A stretch of 64,000 bases of DNA. Origin: Pirellulales bacterium. GTDB lineage: Bacteria; Planctomycetota; Planctomycetia; Pirellulales; Thermoguttaceae. The stretch covers positions 151,774 through 215,773 of the forward strand of contig JAFGRD010000078.1 in NCBI GenBank assembly GCA_016935315.1, written 5' to 3'. The position numbers and the translations under genes are program-made. Below the pieces are notes generated by a model that did not search any database, was not told where the DNA came from, and saw only the letters and a list, made by a program, of their open reading frames with translations. Positions 60,021-64,000 of the stretch are shown here, in pieces (position 1 is the stretch's first letter; the number at the start of each line of letters is the position of its first letter).

Positions 60021-61691
60021 CTATACCCCCTGGAATTGCGCATCCTTGACCTGCTCCAGTGCCCGGCTGGCCTGATCCTGAAGCTGCCGTATCCTCCAGC
60101 TTGGCCGCTGTCGACCGATTCGGTCGACAACGGCCTCGAACGCCTGCAACAGGGCGCCGTTGCGATGCTCCGGCTGCAGGGCGTATTGCAGTTCCGCGTC
60201 GGCCAGGTCGGCCAACTCGGACGTCAGCGGGTCCATCCAGCCGGGCTGGGGACGTTCGTAGTCGGTGAAATGCGTTGCCTGGCTGCGGCACAGCCGGCCG
60301 TCGAACTCCAGCCGCTTTCGCACCTCGCTGTCGTACAGCGGGATGGTAAACGGGCTGCTGGCGATGCGCATCCGGCGATGCCGCAACGCGCTGAGCGTCA
60401 TGCGCCGCAACGATTCGATCAGCTCTTCCGGAGTGGTGTCGAAGTCGGACAACAGTTGGAACACGGTATAGTCCTGCCGCGTGGCATCCAACGCCGTCAG
60501 CACGGTCTCCAGCTCTCGCACGCTGTGGCGTTTGCGCCACCGCAACAAGAGGTCGTCATGGAACGATTCGGCCCCCAACTGAACCATCGGCTTGACGCGA
60601 TCGATCCAATACAGCAACTCGTCGTGAGCCGAGCCCTCCGCCAGCATGGAGCAAGGGTTGGTTTGCAGGCTGATGCGGTATCGTTGGGGTAAAGGCCCCT
60701 TGTCCCAGAGCCGGAAGAACTCGATGGCGCGCCGACGATCCAGGAAGAAATCCTCGTCGTAGATCGCCGCCCAGGCGACTCGCCTCTTCCTGAGCGCCGG
60801 ATCCTCCACGTGCTGGAACAGGTGCCACCGTGAAAGTTTGATGGTTCCCTCGGCCACCTTGGCGTCGGCGTCGGCGATCTCTTCGAGCAGTTGGGCGGCG
60901 CTCTTGTTGCGGACGTCGTTGCCGTGCAGCCTGGCACAGAAAGTGCAGGAGCCCGGGCAGCCTCGCCCGCCCGTGAAGTACAAACCGTCCATCTCGCCGT
61001 CGAAACCGGTCAGTAGCGACCAGTCGAGCCGGTTGGCGGCAATCACCTCGACCGGGGCAACCGGCCGGACGCCGTTGCGCAGGCAGCGAAGCGTGTTGCT
61101 GCAAACCAGGCGCTGCGTGTCCAACACGGTCCGCCCATAGCCATCGGGAGGCAGCGTGTTGACGCAGGTCCGGCCGCCGTAGCGATAGGCCAGGCCGGAA
61201 ATCTCGGGCTGGCGATCCTTCGAGTTGCGCTGTCGGGCAACGCGCAGAAACCGCGCGAAGGCCTCTTCGGCTTCACCGGCGAAGACGTAGTCGGCCCCGC
61301 ACTCGTCGAGCACTTCGCCGGGATGACTGGTTGGCGTGGGCCCACCGAGCACGATCTCGGCGTGGCAGCAGCCTCGCACCGCTGCAATCCAGCGTTTGAT
61401 CTCGTCCAGCCCGCCGCCCTCGAGGCGGAAGCCAACCACGTGCGGATCGAACCGTTTGAGCCGCTGAAGGAAACTCCGGCGGCCCGACTCGTCTGAAGGC
61501 AACTGGACGATCAGCGGCTCGGCCAGGCCTTGACGCTTTGCCCACGAGGCCACCTCCAGAACACCGCTGGGCCAGCCGAAGCAGCCGAAAAGGACGCGTA
61601 TACGCCCGCCGACTACGGTGCGGGTGTCTGGTGCCGTGAGAGAAGAGGCAGAAGACGGCTGTTCTGGGGGATTGCGAGCTTCGGGTAACAT
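60021..61691 (-). CDS. B12-binding radical SAM protein
   Basis: The 556-aa enzyme has an N-terminal cobalamin-binding-like Rossmann domain (IRVLFGCFGWPSGVLEVASWA; EIVLGGPTPTSHPGEVLDECGADYVFAGEAEEAF) and a radical SAM core with the CxxxCxxC motif CPGSCTFC near residue 244. The GAESFHDDLLLRW segment is typical of the TIM barrel of such enzymes. These proteins methylate or rearrange unactivated carbons, often in natural-product or lipid pathways. No strong ribosome-binding site precedes the ATG, so the start is uncertain. It is 3 kb beyond the BON-like genes and about 8 kb from the polyketide cassette; a link to that cassette is speculative. Confidence 0.85.
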   Translation of the reverse strand: MLPEARNPPEQPSSASSLTAPDTRTVVGGRIRVLFGCFGWPSGVLEVASWAKRQGLAEPLIVQLPSDESGRRSFLQRLKRFDPHVVGFRLEGGGLDEIKRWIAAVRGCCHAEIVLGGPTPTSHPGEVLDECGADYVFAGEAEEAFARFLRVARQRNSKDRQPEISGLAYRYGGRTCVNTLPPDGYGRTVLDTQRLVCSNTLRCLRNGVRPVAPVEVIAANRLDWSLLTGFDGEMDGLYFTGGRGCPGSCTFCARLHGNDVRNKSAAQLLEEIADADAKVAEGTIKLSRWHLFQHVEDPALRKRRVAWAAIYDEDFFLDRRRAIEFFRLWDKGPLPQRYRISLQTNPCSMLAEGSAHDELLYWIDRVKPMVQLGAESFHDDLLLRWRKRHSVRELETVLTALDATRQDYTVFQLLSDFDTTPEELIESLRRMTLSALRHRRMRIASSPFTIPLYDSEVRKRLEFDGRLCRSQATHFTDYERPQPGWMDPLTSELADLADAELQYALQPEHRNGALLQAFEAVVDRIGRQRPSWRIRQLQDQASRALEQVKDAQFQGV

Positions 61692-62125
61692 ACGGAGGAC
61701 TGGGGGTCAGCAGGCTAAACACGACATTCAAGCAATTGACGGTTATGGTCCAAAGGGCATTATACGTGGCGCGTCACTCGGCCGGGCAACAAGGAGCCTG
61801 GTGCTGAATGTCGGTTGCACCCCTTCCTACGAGGGGCCATGGGCCCGGGCGCTGCCGCCCGATCTCAATGGCCTTGCGTGATTCCGGGAACAACCCGGTG
61901 TCTTGGAGCCGCCTCCCAAAGGGTGGCGGCGGTGTCGGTAGTTCTCGGAATCGTGCGAGTCTATTTGGAACGGCTCGCGTGGGACCGCCCGAAGCCCCGG
62001 ACTGCGGTGAGAGACCGGACGGGCATCGACGCGGCCGGACACTTGGGAACGTCGGGCCGGTGGACTATACTTGAGTCTCACCCCAGAAAGCTCTCCCGCC
62101 CTTTGACTCTGAAAGGACCCGCACG
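61692..62125. other. intergenic region with two adjacent hairpins
   Basis: This 434-bp divergent spacer has no convincing gene. It contains two neighbouring hairpins: CCGGG/CCCGG (61884-61898) and a longer one, GCCGCCTCCC/GGGTGGCGGC with an AAA loop (61908-61930, one T-T mismatch). They lie upstream of the promoter of the Tat-signal gene, so they could act on transcription from the radical SAM side or belong to an unrecognised small RNA. Confidence 0.45.
62043..62071 (+). promoter_or_regulatory. sigma70-type promoter of the Tat-signal TIM-barrel gene
   Basis: TTGGGA (62043-62048) and TATACT (62066-62071) are 17 bp apart, 54 bp before the ATG at 62126. Confidence 0.55.
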
Positions 62126-63019
62126 ATGGCCAACGCATCCCGCCGTGATTTCCTCAGACACTCCATGGCCGTCGGAGCCGCTACGCTTGCCGCCGGCCCG
62201 CTGACAGCAGCGAGCCTCCGCGCCGCGGAGCGGTCGGGGTCGAAGATGCGACTCGGACTGGTGACCTATCTCTGGGGACAGGACTGGGACCTGCCCACGC
62301 TGATCGCCAACTGTGAGAAGACGCAGGTACTGGGGGTCGAGACGCGTACTGCGCACCGGCACGGCGTGGAGCCGAGCCTCAGCGCCGAAGAGCGTCGGGA
62401 GGTGAAGAAGCGATTCGCCGACAGCCCGGTGGCTCACGTCGGCCCGGGCAGCAACGAGTGCTTTGACCATCCCGACCCGGCCGCGTTGAGAAAGGCCGTC
62501 GAGGCCACCAAGGCCCTCGTGAAGCTCAGCCACGAGACGGGTGGCAGCGGCGTGAAGGTGAAGCCCAACAGCTTCCACAAGGGCGTCGAGCCGCAGAAGA
62601 CGATCGAGCAGATCGGCAGGTCGTTGAACATCGTGGGGAGATTTGCCGGCGACTCCGGGCAGCAGATCCGCCTGGAGGTGCACGGCTCGTGCGGGCCGCT
62701 GCCGGTGATCAAGCAGATCATGGACTTCGTCGAGGACCCCAACGTCGGCGTCTGCTGGAACTCCAACGGCGACGAACTCAAGGGCAAGGGGCTGAAGTAC
62801 CACTTCGACCTGGTCAAAGACCGTTTCGGCGCCACCGCCCACGTGCGCGAACTCAACGTGGGCAGCTATCCCTACGCCGAACTGATCAAGCTCTACGTGG
62901 AGATGGGCTACGACGGCTGGATCTTGCTGGAATGCCGCACGAAGCCGAAGGATCGGATCGCGGCGCTGATCGAGCAGCGGGAGGTCTTCGAGAAGATGGT
63001 CGCCGACGCGCAGGGCTAG
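62126..63019 (+). CDS. Tat-exported sugar phosphate isomerase/epimerase-like protein
   Basis: The 297-aa protein has a twin-arginine signal (ASRRDFLRHSMAVGAATLA) and a xylose-isomerase-like TIM barrel (MRLGLVTYLWGQDWDLPTLI, GVKVKPNSFHKG, LEVHGSCGPL, GVCWNSNGDE, ELNVGSYPYAELIKLYVEMGYDGWILLE). Members of this family interconvert sugars or act on related polyols, usually with a divalent metal. Export of a folded protein by Tat fits the family's frequent periplasmic members in planctomycetes. The substrate is unknown. Confidence 0.87.
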   Translation: MANASRRDFLRHSMAVGAATLAAGPLTAASLRAAERSGSKMRLGLVTYLWGQDWDLPTLIANCEKTQVLGVETRTAHRHGVEPSLSAEERREVKKRFADSPVAHVGPGSNECFDHPDPAALRKAVEATKALVKLSHETGGSGVKVKPNSFHKGVEPQKTIEQIGRSLNIVGRFAGDSGQQIRLEVHGSCGPLPVIKQIMDFVEDPNVGVCWNSNGDELKGKGLKYHFDLVKDRFGATAHVRELNVGSYPYAELIKLYVEMGYDGWILLECRTKPKDRIAALIEQREVFEKMVADAQG

Positions 63020-63049
63020 CGGGATCCGCAACCTCCGGAGAGAATCGCC

Positions 63050-63919
63050 GTGCTCGTTCCTCGCGACGATCTTGCCTTGGACGAAATGGTCGAGCTTGCC
63101 AGAGAGGCTGCCTCGGCCAAGGATCGGACGCTGCTGGGATCACCCTTCTACCAGCGCGTCGTCGTCTTGGAGCAACAGCAGGGCAGCCGGGCCCGGGCGG
63201 ATCTGCTCCGGGAAATCCTCTCGCAACTGGCGAAGGATCAGCGGGGGCGCATCGACGATCTGACGTATCCTCAGACGGTGCGCGATCTGATCCATGCCGC
63301 GTTCGAGCGGATCGACGACCAGATTGGCAATCCGTCGGAAGACTACTTCGATCTCAGCCGGCAGGCCACGCGGTGCGATTTTCGCATGGTCTGTTTCTCA
63401 CGGATCCCCGCCGGCGTGGAGCATTTCGAACTCAGCGGAATTCCGCGAAAGCTGTCTGTTTCCGGCGGCGTGAGCCAGGGCGTGCGTTTTCTCCGCATGC
63501 TGCGGCGGACGGGCGGTCGCAGGCCTCTGTACGAGATGCACGTCGCGCATCATATCAGCGACATGGCTTTTTTCCGGGCCTACAATCCCGAGGCGCGGGC
63601 GGCGACCTACCGGAACGTCGCGCAATGCCTGGAGATGAATCCCCAGATTCGGGGCCTGATGGCCGGAAGCTGGTGGTTCGATCCGCAAGCCAGAAGAGTC
63701 AGCCCCCGTCTGCCCGACTTCGGAGAGCTCATGCTGGACCACGGCGCCTTCCTCTTCCGCTATGAAAGAGACTCCAGCGCGTTGAAGAACGCGCTGGCCA
63801 ACTCGCCCGCCAGGCAAAGACTCTACGACAAAGGCCAGTACGCGCCGACGACCTATATCGTGATTTGGCCGCGCGACGCGCTCATCGCCTGGGCCAGGCA
63901 GAGGGGAACGCGGCCCTAG
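63050..63919 (+). CDS. unrecognised 289-aa protein
   Basis: The gene starts with GTG 30 bp after the Tat-signal gene with a GGAGAG site, so it may be in the same unit. I do not recognise a family. The protein appears soluble, without a signal peptide or membrane helix. The middle segment (YEMHVAHHISDMAFFRAYNPEARAATYRNVAQCLEMN) has a cluster of His residues and a helical character, and the end is IVIWPRDALIAWARQRG. It is not a shadow frame: it has a good start, a plausible amino-acid composition and no larger rival in the same interval. Confidence 0.6.
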   Translation: MLVPRDDLALDEMVELAREAASAKDRTLLGSPFYQRVVVLEQQQGSRARADLLREILSQLAKDQRGRIDDLTYPQTVRDLIHAAFERIDDQIGNPSEDYFDLSRQATRCDFRMVCFSRIPAGVEHFELSGIPRKLSVSGGVSQGVRFLRMLRRTGGRRPLYEMHVAHHISDMAFFRAYNPEARAATYRNVAQCLEMNPQIRGLMAGSWWFDPQARRVSPRLPDFGELMLDHGAFLFRYERDSSALKNALANSPARQRLYDKGQYAPTTYIVIWPRDALIAWARQRGTRP

Positions 63920-63947
63920 TGCTCTGTCAAACCTTGGAATTGGGGTA

Positions 63948-63971
63948 GCTTCGGGCATCGTAACCCGAAGC
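63948..63971. repeat. hairpin resembling a common planctomycete intergenic motif
   Basis: GCTTCGGG and CCCGAAGC form an 8-bp stem with an 8-nt loop, followed by GTAAGCGAGG. The CCCGAAGCGTAAGCGAGG string recalls intergenic repeats of planctomycete genomes. The element is cut by the window end, so it is uncertain whether it is a terminator for the unknown gene or part of a longer repeat. Confidence 0.4.
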
Positions 63972-64000
63972 GTAAGCGAGGAAAAACGCGGAATCCACCG

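Noticed and set aside
1..64000. tRNA, rRNA, transposase or phage genes
   Set aside because: I looked for cloverleaf arms with a GGTTCGA-type T-loop, rRNA-like stretches and integrase or transposase motifs and found none that hold up. A tRNAscan and Rfam search would settle this.

Overview
The window is GC-rich chromosomal DNA that reads as Planctomycetota, probably a Pirellulales-type heterotroph. The clues are two formylglycine-type sulfatases among large secreted glycosidases (GH38, GH127/DUF1680, GH92), Tat-exported oxidoreductase and sugar-isomerase-like proteins, a PEP-CTERM protein, and several small or lipoprotein genes of a planctomycete type. I saw no rRNA, tRNA, CRISPR array, transposase or phage gene.

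Layout. 0-4.5 kb: a truncated Tat-signal oxidoreductase, rsmG, then a methyltransferase/ATP-grasp fusion followed by a desuccinylase-like metallohydrolase. 4.7-11 kb: an alpha-mannosidase (GH38) divergent from a DUF1680/GH127 glycosidase. 11-15.6 kb: an EamA permease, and an ABC ATPase with a lipoprotein partner. 15.9-20.4 kb: a polysaccharide deacetylase-like protein, and a rhamnulokinase/dehydrogenase operon. 20.7-24.8 kb: a sulfur block (Rrf2 regulator, sat, TauE-like exporter) and an MFS protein. 24.8-34.3 kb: a minus-strand operon (sulfatase, FAD oxidoreductase, GH92 mannosidase, SagB-type oxidoreductase) facing a divergent second sulfatase. 34.4-37.8 kb: an FMN-binding protein and a fused NapH/NapG-like iron-sulfur protein. 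38-43 kb: small genes and an ABC permease/CNNM/CNNM operon with ATGA overlaps. 43-45 kb: a lipoprotein and an unrecognised small protein. 45-57 kb: an enediyne-type polyketide cassette (DUF1702 protein, PksE, hot-dog thioesterase) followed by an RND efflux pair. 57-64 kb: cysC, two BON-like paralogues, a PEP-CTERM protein, a B12-binding radical SAM enzyme, a Tat-signal TIM-barrel protein and an unknown protein.

How the genes fit together. The hydrolases and sulfatases point to breakdown of sulfated, mannose- and deoxyhexose-containing glycans. Rhamnulokinase fits downstream use of the sugars, and sat/cysC handle sulfate. The most striking system is the enediyne-type PKS cassette: KS-AT-ACP-KR-DH-PPTase with its dedicated thioesterase and a DUF1702 protein. 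The UnbU and UnbV partners of the classical enediyne cassette are not seen here, and an RND pump follows directly.

A second window-wide feature is a family of five imperfectly palindromic intergenic repeats, each exactly 99 bp (TTGA...TCAA), plus one collapsed derivative. Many starts were moved inward from the longest reading frame using ribosome-binding sites, signal peptides and the positions of these repeats.
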